Below are positions 5,490 to 11,661 of a DNA stretch of 11,661 bases, piece by piece. This stretch comes from Solirubrobacterales bacterium (GTDB taxonomy: Bacteria; Actinomycetota; Thermoleophilia; Solirubrobacterales; Solirubrobacteraceae), in NCBI GenBank assembly GCA_015655225.1, contig JAATFK010000624.1, positions 1 through 11,661 on the forward strand, given 5' to 3'. Made by a program: the position numbers and the translations under genes. Under the pieces are notes generated by a model. It was not told the DNA's origin. It searched no databases and was given only the letters and a program-made list of their open reading frames with translations. Every line of letters starts with the position of its first letter. Position 1 is the first letter of the stretch.

Positions 5490-6377
5490 GTGGACCAGGA
5501 CACTCGAGCGAGATCGCCCCACCGGGGGGCGCCAGCCGGTGGGACCACCGGCGCTCCCGTGGCGGCGCGCGACCTCGCGGTGACGCTGCTCGGCACCTAC
5601 GTGCGAGACGGGCCGCCGGAAGTCTGGTCGGGCGGGATGGTCCGTCTGCTCGAAGACCTCGACGTCGCGCCGGCCGCGGCGCGCGTGGCTCTGTCACGCC
5701 TTGCCGCGCGCGGCATCGTCACGCGCACGAAGCGCGGGCGCCTCGTCTGGTACCAGCTGACGCCGGCGGGCCGCCGCCTGCTGGAGGAGGGCACGCAGCG
5801 CATCTTCGGGTTCGGCCTCGACGACCGGGCGACCCACACCTGGACGATCCTGTCGTGCTCGGTTCCGGATCCCAAGCGGCGGCTCCGCGTCGAACTGCGC
5901 AGACGCCTTCAGTTCCTCGGCTTCGCGTCTCAGCAGGACGGCGTCTGGTACGCGCCGCGCGATCACGAGGACGAGATCGTGGAGCTGCTCGAGGAGCTCG
6001 GCCTGCGCGATGACGCGCTGCTCGTCCTCGGACGCCTCGGCGCGGGCGTCGACGAGGCCGCCGTCACGCGACGTGGCTGGGATCTCGAACCGTTGCGTGC
6101 CGCGTACGCGGAGTTCCTCGACACCTACTCCCCGTACCGCAGGGCGGGAGTCCGCCGGTCGCTGAGTCCGCGCGAGGCCTTCATCGTGCGCACGCGGGTC
6201 GTCCACGACTTCCGTCGCTTCCCGCGGATGGATCCCGAGCTTCCGGAGCAGCTGCTCGAGGCCCCGCTCGGTCGAGCGGAGGCCGTCGCGGTCTTCCACG
6301 CGGTCTACGACGGGCTCGAGACGGGCGCGCAGTCGCACTTCGCACTCCGGACGACGCTGGCGAGCGGAGAGAAATAG
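5490..6377 (+). CDS. PaaX-family transcriptional repressor
   Basis: A 295-residue protein with the three-part PaaX layout. A winged helix covers about 25-100 (ARDLAVTLLGTYVRDG, SGGMVRLLEDLDVAPAAARVALSRLAARGIV, WYQLTPAGRRLLEEG). A central domain follows at about 110-190 (WTILSCSVPD, QFLGFASQQDGVWYAPRD). The helical C-terminal domain lies at about 195-280 and carries VHDFRRFPRMDPELPEQLL, a PaaX hallmark. PaaX in E. coli represses phenylacetate genes and is released by phenylacetyl-CoA; many actinobacterial homologues control other aromatic genes. The GTG at 5490 is used as the start but has no Shine-Dalgarno, and GTG 5559 would keep the whole fold, so the first 20 or so residues are uncertain. 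It sits directly before the catechol 2,3-dioxygenase-like gene, its probable target. The nearby PaaK-like ligase also fits a CoA-ester effector. Confidence 0.9.
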   Translation: MDQDTRARSPHRGAPAGGTTGAPVAARDLAVTLLGTYVRDGPPEVWSGGMVRLLEDLDVAPAAARVALSRLAARGIVTRTKRGRLVWYQLTPAGRRLLEEGTQRIFGFGLDDRATHTWTILSCSVPDPKRRLRVELRRRLQFLGFASQQDGVWYAPRDHEDEIVELLEELGLRDDALLVLGRLGAGVDEAAVTRRGWDLEPLRAAYAEFLDTYSPYRRAGVRRSLSPREAFIVRTRVVHDFRRFPRMDPELPEQLLEAPLGRAEAVAVFHAVYDGLETGAQSHFALRTTLASGEK

Positions 6378-6388
6378 GAAACAGTTCT

Positions 6389-6417
6389 TTGACGCTGCGG
6401 CGAACAGCCGTTACCTT
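6389..6417 (+). promoter_or_regulatory. Promoter of the catechol 2,3-dioxygenase-like gene
   Basis: TTGACG (6389-6394, 5 of 6 matches) and TACCTT (6412-6417, fitting the loose actinobacterial TAnnnT) are 17 nt apart. Predicted transcription start is near 6424. The paaX stop is at 6375-6377, so the dioxygenase can be expressed apart from paaX. Confidence 0.5.
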
Positions 6418-6432
6418 TATTCGCCCGACGCA

Positions 6433-6446
6433 ACTGAGCGAAATGA
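6433..6446 (+). promoter_or_regulatory. Candidate PaaX-region operator element, copy 2
   Basis: ACTGAGCGAAATGA matches 5407-5420 in 11 of 14 bases and lies just downstream of the predicted start site, overlapping the edge of the Shine-Dalgarno. A second small repeat, TTCGC (6420-6424) and GCGAA (6438-6442), overlaps it. The position suits a repressor such as PaaX. Confidence 0.3.
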
Positions 6447-6453
6447 GGTAGTG

Positions 6454-7518
6454 ATGAGCCACGGAGATCGTGCGAGCAACGGATCGAACGAGCGAACCGG
6501 ACCGCCTGCGCAGACGCACTCAAAGATCCGCGACGTCGCCCAGCTGGGCCACATCGAGCTCAACACGCCCGACCCCGAGAGAACGGTCTGGTTCTTCACC
6601 GAGGTGATGGGACTTCACGAGACGCGTCGCGAGGGGCAGTCGGTTCACTTCCGCGGATACGGCGAGTTCGAGGTCAGCACGCTGAAGGTCACGGAGGCGC
6701 CGCAGGCGGGCATCGCCCACATCGGCTGGCGCGCGTGGGACGAGGCCGCGCTCGCGCGGCGCGTCGAGGCGGTCGAGGCCAGCGGGCAGGGGCTCGGCTG
6801 GATCGACGGCGACTTCGGTCACGGGCCCGCCTACCGCTTCACGGACCCCGAAGGGCACGTGATGGAGGTCTACTACGAGGCCGAGAAGCACGGCTTCTAC
6901 GGCAACGACACCTCGCCGCTGCGCAACCAGAGCCACGCCTCTCCCCACCACGGGATCGGCGCTCGTCGGCTGGACCATCTGCACGTCCTCTGCAACGACG
7001 TCACGCTCAACCGCGAGTGGATGCAGGACCACCTCGGGTTTCTCCTACGCGAGAACGTCGTGCTCGACGACGGCACCGAGTCGAACTCGTGGAACAGCGT
7101 CACGCCGCTCGTCCACGACATCGCGATCTCGCTCGACGGCATCGCCGGCGCGAGAGCCCGCCTGCACCACGCCGGGTGGTCGGTCGACAACCGAGAGGAC
7201 GTCCTGCGCGCCGCCGACATCTGCATCGACAACGACATCTTCATCGAGTCGGGGCCCTCCAAGCACAAGATCAGCCAGCAGTTCTTCCTCTACGTGTACG
7301 AGCCGGGCGGCAACCGGGTCGAGATCGTCGCGAGCGGCTACCTGATCTTCGCCCCCGACTGGGAGCCGATCACCTGGACCCAGGCCGAGCGCTCGCACGG
7401 CCAGGCGTGGGGACTGCGGCTGCCCCCGAGCTTCCACACGCACGGGACGCCGGTGATCGAGGACCCGAAGGAGCTGCGCCACATCCCGGTCTTCGCACCG
7501 GAGACGGCGCCGCTGTGA
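6454..7518 (+). CDS. Class I extradiol dioxygenase (VOC fold), catechol 2,3-dioxygenase-like
   Basis: A 354-residue two-domain vicinal-oxygen-chelate protein. The N-terminal domain (about 30-145: LGHIELNTPDPERTVWFF to DPEGHVMEVYYE) is the structural copy. The C-terminal domain (about 172-295) holds the active site: H175 (LDHLHV), H221 (VHDIAI) and E290 (GGNRVEI) as iron ligands, with H271 (SKHKIS) and Y280 spaced from E290 exactly as H246 and Y255 are from E265 in catechol 2,3-dioxygenase. It is longer than the 307-residue XylE-type enzyme because of a polar N-terminus of about 28 residues and a tail of about 60 after the active site. GAGG at 6445-6448 sits 5 nt before ATG 6454, so the preceding GTG 6451 is not the start. 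It probably cleaves a catechol next to one hydroxyl; ring substituents cannot be predicted. Likely controlled by the adjacent PaaX. Confidence 0.9.
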   Translation: MSHGDRASNGSNERTGPPAQTHSKIRDVAQLGHIELNTPDPERTVWFFTEVMGLHETRREGQSVHFRGYGEFEVSTLKVTEAPQAGIAHIGWRAWDEAALARRVEAVEASGQGLGWIDGDFGHGPAYRFTDPEGHVMEVYYEAEKHGFYGNDTSPLRNQSHASPHHGIGARRLDHLHVLCNDVTLNREWMQDHLGFLLRENVVLDDGTESNSWNSVTPLVHDIAISLDGIAGARARLHHAGWSVDNREDVLRAADICIDNDIFIESGPSKHKISQQFFLYVYEPGGNRVEIVASGYLIFAPDWEPITWTQAERSHGQAWGLRLPPSFHTHGTPVIEDPKELRHIPVFAPETAPL

Positions 7519-7528
7519 GCATCAGCGG
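7510..7528. terminator. Inverted repeat centred on the convergent stop codons
   Basis: CCGCTG (7510-7515) and CAGCGG (7523-7528) form a perfect 6-bp stem. Its 7-nt loop begins with the dioxygenase TGA (7516-7518), and the ligase stop (TCA on this strand, 7522-7524) runs into the right arm. Only 3 nt separate the two genes. A shared terminator role is inferred; there is no T-tract. Confidence 0.4.
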
Positions 7529-8919
7529 AGGTCGCGCACGCGGCGGGCCTTGAACTCGGTGCGATCGAGCGAGCCGAGCGGACGCAGCTCCACGGTCGGA
7601 CGCAGCTCGCAGGCGTCACGGACGGCGTTCGTCACGCGCGTCGCGAGCGCGGCCCGGGCGGCCGCGTCCGCCGGCTCCTCGAGCGGCTCGCACGCGATCG
7701 TCATCTCGTCGAGCTCGCCGCGCTTCGTGAGCAGGATCTCAAAGGCGTCGGAGAGCTCGGCGACGCCGTGCAGCACCTCCGCGATCGCGGTCGGGAAGAC
7801 CGTCAGCCCGCGGACGAGGAGCATGTCGTCGGCGCGTCCGGTCACGCCGTCACGCAGCCGCACGTGCGTCCGGCCACACGGGCACGGCGCCGACTCGAGC
7901 GTCGCGAAGTCCCCCGCGAGGAAGCGGATCTGAGGGGACGCCTCCGATGACAGGTTCGTGATCACCGTCAGGCCCGGACGCCCGGGCCCGACCGGTCTCA
8001 GATCGATCGGGTCGACGGTCTCGAGCAGCAGGGCGTCCTCCATCACGTGCATCCCGTCTGAGCACGTGTAGGCGCAGCAGGCGGGGGCGGCTTCGGTGCA
8101 TCCGTAGGTCTGGTGCAGCTCGCCGCCCCACCCGAGCCGGATGCGCGACCGCGTCGCCGCAGGCATCGGCTCGCCTCCGACGATGACGCGTCGCACGCCG
8201 CAGTCGGCCGGATCGATCCCCATCGCTCGGACTGCCTCGGCAAGGTGCAGCACGTAGCTCGGCGTCGCGCACAGGACGGTCGGCCGCTCGCGCACGATCG
8301 CCGCCGCGCGAGCCGCCGTGCTCATCCCGCCGGTCGCGATCACCGGAATCGCCAGGTCCTGGAAGGCATAGTGCAGAGCCCACATCGAGACGTGCGGGCC
8401 GTACCCGAAGCAGATGATCGCGACGTCGCCCGGCCGGACGCCCATCGCGTGCGTCGCGCGCCTCGCCAGCCAGCTCCACATGCGCAGGTCGAAGCGGGTG
8501 TAGCGGAAGACGCGCGGCTGGGCGGTCGTTCCCGACGTCTGGAAGAGCTGACCGCCGCCGGAGCTCCAGCGTGCTTCGTCGACGGCGGTGAACCGGCCCC
8601 AGGGCGGGGTGCGCTCGAGGTCGTCGCTCATGTCCGCCTTCGTGGTGATCGGCAGTCGCCCGAGGTCCTCGACCCCGCGCACGTCGCCGGGCTCCACGCC
8701 CACGGCGACACACCGGCTGCGAAACAGGCCCGAGTGCTCGTACATGTAGTCGACCGCGAGACGCAGCTTCTCGTCCTGGATCGCCCGCAGCTCCTCCCGC
8801 GAGCAGCGCTCGAGGCTCGGTGCCCACGACCGCTCGCTCGCGGGCCCGTCTGGCTGATGCCTCCAGCGGTCGAGCGCCTGCAGCCAGCGGTCGCGGGTGC
8901 TTGTCGTGGGACTCCTCAT
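7522..8919 (-). CDS. PaaK-like aryl-CoA ligase (ANL superfamily)
   Basis: A 465-residue adenylate-forming ligase, close to the size of phenylacetate-CoA ligases. Landmarks are the ATP-binding loop TSGTTAQPR (128-136), YGCTE (272-276), LAGDFA with D337, CPCGR (346-350), a hinge region RADDMLLVRGLTVFP (362-376) and K457 in EFKARRV near the C-terminus, the usual adenylation lysine. The family makes acyl-CoA thioesters from aromatic acids with ATP and CoA (phenylacetate, benzoate and anthranilate derivatives). The ATG at 8919 overlaps the TGA of the upstream PucR-type gene (ATGA), so the two are translationally coupled; the frame stays open further upstream but there it only shadows the regulator. 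Expression as an activator-ligase pair suggests the regulator senses the acid or its CoA ester. The acid itself is not identifiable from sequence. Confidence 0.88.
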   Translation of the reverse strand: MRSPTTSTRDRWLQALDRWRHQPDGPASERSWAPSLERCSREELRAIQDEKLRLAVDYMYEHSGLFRSRCVAVGVEPGDVRGVEDLGRLPITTKADMSDDLERTPPWGRFTAVDEARWSSGGGQLFQTSGTTAQPRVFRYTRFDLRMWSWLARRATHAMGVRPGDVAIICFGYGPHVSMWALHYAFQDLAIPVIATGGMSTAARAAAIVRERPTVLCATPSYVLHLAEAVRAMGIDPADCGVRRVIVGGEPMPAATRSRIRLGWGGELHQTYGCTEAAPACCAYTCSDGMHVMEDALLLETVDPIDLRPVGPGRPGLTVITNLSSEASPQIRFLAGDFATLESAPCPCGRTHVRLRDGVTGRADDMLLVRGLTVFPTAIAEVLHGVAELSDAFEILLTKRGELDEMTIACEPLEEPADAAARAALATRVTNAVRDACELRPTVELRPLGSLDRTEFKARRVRDLR

Positions 8920-10790
8920 CGCTCGGTCGGCGGTTGCGCGGCCGCGGGCTCGCGCAGCTTCTGGTCGAGCGCACGCAGGCGCAGGGCGAGGTGCAGCTCG
9001 AGTCGGCGGTCGGGCTCGCGCCAGTCGCTGCCGAGCAGGGCGTCGATCCGCTCGAGCCGCTGGTAGAGGGTGTTGACATGGATGTGAAGGCGCCGCGCCG
9101 TGTTGGCGAGATGCCCCGCCTCCTCGAAGAACGCGGTCAGCACCGGGAGCAGCTCGGCGCGTCCACCGGCGTCGTTCGCGACGATCGCGCCGAGCGTCCG
9201 GTCCAGGAACAGGACGAGGTCGCTGCGCGCATGCTCGCCGAGCATGCGCCCGAAGACGCCGAGCTGCGCAACGGTCGCCGTGCGACCCGCGTGCTCCATC
9301 GCCAGCAGCAGGCTGAGGGCACCGGCCGCCTCCCGGTGCGCGACGCGGAGCCCGCTGATGCCCGTGGCGTTGACCGCCGCGCCGATCGTCGGCGGCTCGC
9401 CGCCGCGGCCGCGCACGATCTCCGACCACTGCGTCGCCGCCGTCTCGCCGTCGTCGCCCGGCACGACCACGACCATGCGCCCCGCGACCGAGGTGACGAG
9501 GCCCTGCTCGGAGCCGGTCGCGCGCGCCGCGGTCAGCCAGGCCCAGCGCTCCGCCGAGGGCGCGGGCGCGATCACCAGCACGACGTGGTCGCGATCGGCC
9601 GCGATCCCGGCGCGAGCGAGCGAGCGCCGGACCTCGTCGTCCTCGGCGCGGCGGCCGTCCAGCAGCTCCTCGAGGAGCCTGCCGCGGCGCCGGTGCTCCG
9701 CCTCGGTCTGCGCCCGTTCCTGCAGCAGGATGCCGGCGGCCAGAACGGCGAGCCGTTCGAGCACCTCGTGCTCGATCCCCTCCCGCTCCCGGCGTCGCAG
9801 CCGCAGCGTGCCGAGATGGTCGGCGCCTCCGAGGATCCGAGTCGCGATCCAGCTGCCGTCGTCCGCGGCCGTGGCGGCAGCCGCCGCCGACGCCAGCAGC
9901 TCGCCGTCCGGCGCACGCAGCTCGAGCTCGCTCGAGAGCAGCTGCGCCGTCGCGTCGAGCAGCTCCCGCACGTCGGCGCCCTGCAACGCCAGCTCGGCGA
10001 GCCGCTCCTGCACGACCGCGACGCGCTCGACCCGGCGCGCGTGCGCCTGGAGCTCGTCATGCGCATGAGCGAGATCGTGCAGCGCCTGGCGTGAGTCGCG
10101 CAGCAGCCGCGCATTCTCGATCGCCACCGTCGCGTGGGCGGCGAGCGACGCGAAGAGGGCGACCTCCTGCGGCTCGAACCGGCGCACGGTGCGCGAGGCC
10201 GAGAGGACGACGCCGAGCACGTCCGCACCACGCTGCAGCGGGACGGCGACGATCGCTCGCAGGCCCTCCTCCTGGACACGGCGGTCGACGTCCCGAACGT
10301 GGGCGAGGCGGTCGTCGTTGGCGTAGTCCGCGGTCATCTCAGGCTGGCGGGTCTCGGCCACCAGGCCGCCGATGCCGGTGCCGACGGGAAGCCGCATCTC
10401 GCGGAACGCCCTCGACACGATGCCGTCTGTCGTGCGGACGTAGGTGTCGCCCAGCTCGGGGTCTCCGAGCGTGACGTAGGCGACGTCGGTGCCCAGCAGC
10501 AGGCGCGCGCGTCGGCAGATCGCGAGCAGCAGCTCGTCGAGGTCGCGATGCGTCGAGAGGTCGGCCGCGGTCTCGCTCAGCGCCGTCAGCCCGATCGCAC
10601 GGCGGCGGTCCTCCACCCGCGAGCGGTGCAGACCGACGGCGAGGCCGGCCACTCGGTCGATCTCCGCTCGCTCCTCGAGCTCCGTCGCCTCCGCGCGGAG
10701 CGCGGCGAAGGCGTTCAGCAACTCGGACTCGGGCACCTCGGCAGCGAGCAGCTCCAGGACCGCGACGTGCGTGCGAATCGAGAGGGTCAC
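8916..10790 (-). CDS. GAF-domain PucR/CdaR-type transcriptional activator
   Basis: A 624-residue regulator. An N-terminal helical stretch (1-75) is followed by a GAF sensor domain at about 80-227 (LDELLLAICRRARLLLGTDVAYVTL, VGTGIGGLVAETRQPEM, IVAVPLQRGADVLGVVLSAS). A long helix rich in heptads (about 222-270) leads to a second, less clear ligand-like region (about 270-360) and a CdaR-type middle part (about 370-545). The C-terminal PucR helix-turn-helix is at about 548-607 (EEAGHLANTARRLHIHVNTLYQRLERIDALL). The GTG at 10790 is used as the start; it has no obvious Shine-Dalgarno and lies 37 nt after the alcohol dehydrogenase stop. Its stop overlaps the ligase ATG. Proteins of this layout activate aromatic and purine catabolic genes in actinobacteria; the likely targets here are its own ligase and dehydrogenase neighbours. 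Confidence 0.88.
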   Translation of the reverse strand: MTLSIRTHVAVLELLAAEVPESELLNAFAALRAEATELEERAEIDRVAGLAVGLHRSRVEDRRRAIGLTALSETAADLSTHRDLDELLLAICRRARLLLGTDVAYVTLGDPELGDTYVRTTDGIVSRAFREMRLPVGTGIGGLVAETRQPEMTADYANDDRLAHVRDVDRRVQEEGLRAIVAVPLQRGADVLGVVLSASRTVRRFEPQEVALFASLAAHATVAIENARLLRDSRQALHDLAHAHDELQAHARRVERVAVVQERLAELALQGADVRELLDATAQLLSSELELRAPDGELLASAAAAATAADDGSWIATRILGGADHLGTLRLRRREREGIEHEVLERLAVLAAGILLQERAQTEAEHRRRGRLLEELLDGRRAEDDEVRRSLARAGIAADRDHVVLVIAPAPSAERWAWLTAARATGSEQGLVTSVAGRMVVVVPGDDGETAATQWSEIVRGRGGEPPTIGAAVNATGISGLRVAHREAAGALSLLLAMEHAGRTATVAQLGVFGRMLGEHARSDLVLFLDRTLGAIVANDAGGRAELLPVLTAFFEEAGHLANTARRLHIHVNTLYQRLERIDALLGSDWREPDRRLELHLALRLRALDQKLREPAAAQPPTER

Positions 10791-10827
10791 GCTGTGATCC
10801 AGGCTACCGCGCGTGGTGCGTCCCGCT

Positions 10828-11661
10828 TCACATCTCGATGATCGCGCGTCCGCTGAGCCGCCCGGCCGCGAGCAGCCGATACGCCTCGTCGGCTCTGGCC
10901 AGCGGGAAGCGGTGGCCGATCGCCCCGTCGAGCCGCAGCCGGCCGTCGAGCGCCATCTGCATCAGCACCGCGAGATCGGTCCGGGGTCGGCCGCCGAAGG
11001 AGCCGAGAACCTGGAGCTTGCGGCGCACGAGCCGCGTGATCTCCAGCTCCGCGGTCATGCCCGCGGGTGCGATCCCGACGATCACGCAGCGGCCGCCGTC
11101 GGCGGCGACCTCGGTCGCCTGGCGGAACGTCTCGGGACGTCCGATCGCTTCGAAGGCCACGTCGGCGCCACGCCCGCCGGTCAGCTCGCGCACGGTCGAG
11201 ACCGCGTCGCCGGAGGCGGCGTTGACGACGTCGGTCGCCCCCAGATGGCGAGCGAGCGCGAGCTTCTCGTCGTCGAGGTCGACGGCGATGACCCGCTCGG
11301 CTCCGAGCGCACGCGCGAGCTGGACGATGCTGCCCCCGACACCGCCGGCGCCGAGCACCGCGACGTCCTCGCCCGGCGCGAGGCGGGCGACGTGCACGAC
11401 GGCGCCGTAGGCGGTCATCAGCGCGCATCCGAAGATCGCCGAGTCGGTCGTCTCGAGCCCGTCGGGGATCGCGACGACCGCTCGCTCCGGCATGACCGCC
11501 AGCTCGCCGAGGCCGCCCATCGAGTACATCCAGACGGGCGCGCCGGCGGTGTCGAAGAGGCGGGTTCTGCCGTCGTAGAGGGTGCCGTTGAGTCGGTTGT
11601 GCACGAAGAACGGCTCGCACAGCTCCTCGCGACCGGCGCGGCACATCGCGCACGCTCCGCA
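10828..11661 (-). CDS. Zinc-dependent alcohol dehydrogenase, MDR family (5' part outside window)
   Basis: C-terminal 277 residues of a medium-chain dehydrogenase; the frame runs off the right edge, so the Met at 11646 is internal. Directly at the edge lies the structural zinc lobe, with cysteine codons at 11659-11661, 11650-11652, 11641-11643 and 11617-11619 (pattern C-x2-C-x2-C-x7-C). The Rossmann motif VLGAGGVGGS is followed by VIAVDLDDEK, where the Asp after the second strand favours NAD over NADP. The catalytic-zinc half of the substrate domain is outside the window. Roughly 75-80 residues would be missing compared with a typical 350-residue enzyme. It leads a minus-strand unit with the PucR regulator and ligase. 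It may oxidise an aromatic alcohol or a hydroxyacyl-CoA intermediate, but the substrate is not predictable. Confidence 0.88.
   Translation of the reverse strand, partial: CGACAMCRAGREELCEPFFVHNRLNGTLYDGRTRLFDTAGAPVWMYSMGGLGELAVMPERAVVAIPDGLETTDSAIFGCALMTAYGAVVHVARLAPGEDVAVLGAGGVGGSIVQLARALGAERVIAVDLDDEKLALARHLGATDVVNAASGDAVSTVRELTGGRGADVAFEAIGRPETFRQATEVAADGGRCVIVGIAPAGMTAELEITRLVRRKLQVLGSFGGRPRTDLAVLMQMALDGRLRLDGAIGHRFPLARADEAYRLLAAGRLSGRAIIEM

Noticed and set aside
9240..9310. Repeated GCATGCTCG-like words and many short GC repeats within the PucR-type gene
   Set aside because: They follow codon usage for Arg, Ala, Glu and Leu in GC-rich coding sequence; no regular spacing as in CRISPR or tandem repeats.
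8920..9429. N-terminal extension of the ligase frame of about 170 residues
   Set aside because: It overlaps the PucR-type gene on the same strand and is Arg/Pro-rich with no fold; ATG 8919 gives a normal PaaK-like length and an ATGA overlap.
8820..10094. Long plus-strand open frame opposite the PucR-type gene and ligase
   Set aside because: Antisense to a protein with clear GAF and PucR helix-turn-helix domains; low-complexity composition typical of shadow frames in GC-rich DNA.
11644..11646. ATG as the start of the alcohol dehydrogenase
   Set aside because: The frame is open to the edge, and codons upstream of this Met carry two more structural-zinc cysteines, so the gene is cut by the window.
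1..11661. tRNA, rRNA, riboswitch, CRISPR, insertion sequence, attachment site or replication origin
   Set aside because: No cloverleaf, conserved RNA motif, spaced direct repeats, transposase/integrase frame or target-site duplication was seen. The largest intergenic gap is about 170 nt.

Overview
The window is GC-rich throughout, with strong G/C bias at third codon positions, Arg/Ala-rich proteins, GTG and TTG starts and almost no non-coding DNA. The mix of gene families (MarR, GntR-FCD, PaaX, GAF-PucR, PaaK-like ligase, RidA) fits a high-GC soil actinobacterium; a Thermoleophilia/Solirubrobacterales-type genome is my best guess, but this is inference from composition and gene content. No rRNA, tRNA, CRISPR, insertion sequence or phage gene is visible. 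The locus reads as a chromosomal catabolic island for aromatic compounds with an unusually high number of regulators.

Left block, plus strand (1-1987): the 3' end of a semialdehyde dehydrogenase, an ACMSD-type amidohydrolase/decarboxylase and a RidA/2-aminomuconate-deaminase-like protein form a tight operon. Together they look like the steps after meta ring cleavage: decarboxylation, oxidation of the semialdehyde, and removal of an enamine/imine nitrogen. Middle block (2034-4552): a minus-strand cysteine hydrolase of the isochorismatase family diverges from a marR gene. The marR gene is followed by a two-gene ring-cleavage unit, a LigB-type class III extradiol dioxygenase and a short LigA-type subunit. 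A 15-base motif (one mismatch) lies both in the hydrolase/marR divergent region and directly on the -10 of a good promoter in front of the dioxygenase, so MarR very likely controls both. A plausible scheme is: LigAB-like enzyme opens an (amino)hydroxybenzoate ring, the amidohydrolase decarboxylates, the dehydrogenase oxidises, RidA deaminates.

Right block (4563-11661): a minus-strand GntR/FCD regulator diverges from a PaaX-type repressor. PaaX is followed, from its own promoter, by a second and unrelated ring-cleavage enzyme, a class I (VOC-fold) catechol 2,3-dioxygenase-like protein. Convergent to it, a minus-strand unit reads: zinc alcohol dehydrogenase (cut by the right edge), GAF-PucR activator, PaaK-like aryl-CoA ligase, the last two joined by an ATGA overlap.

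All three convergent gene ends carry a perfect GC-rich inverted repeat at the junction, two of which include the stop codons of both genes; these probably act as shared terminators. The true substrates are not fixed by the sequence: amino-hydroxybenzoates, protocatechuate/gallate-like acids and catechols are all possible.
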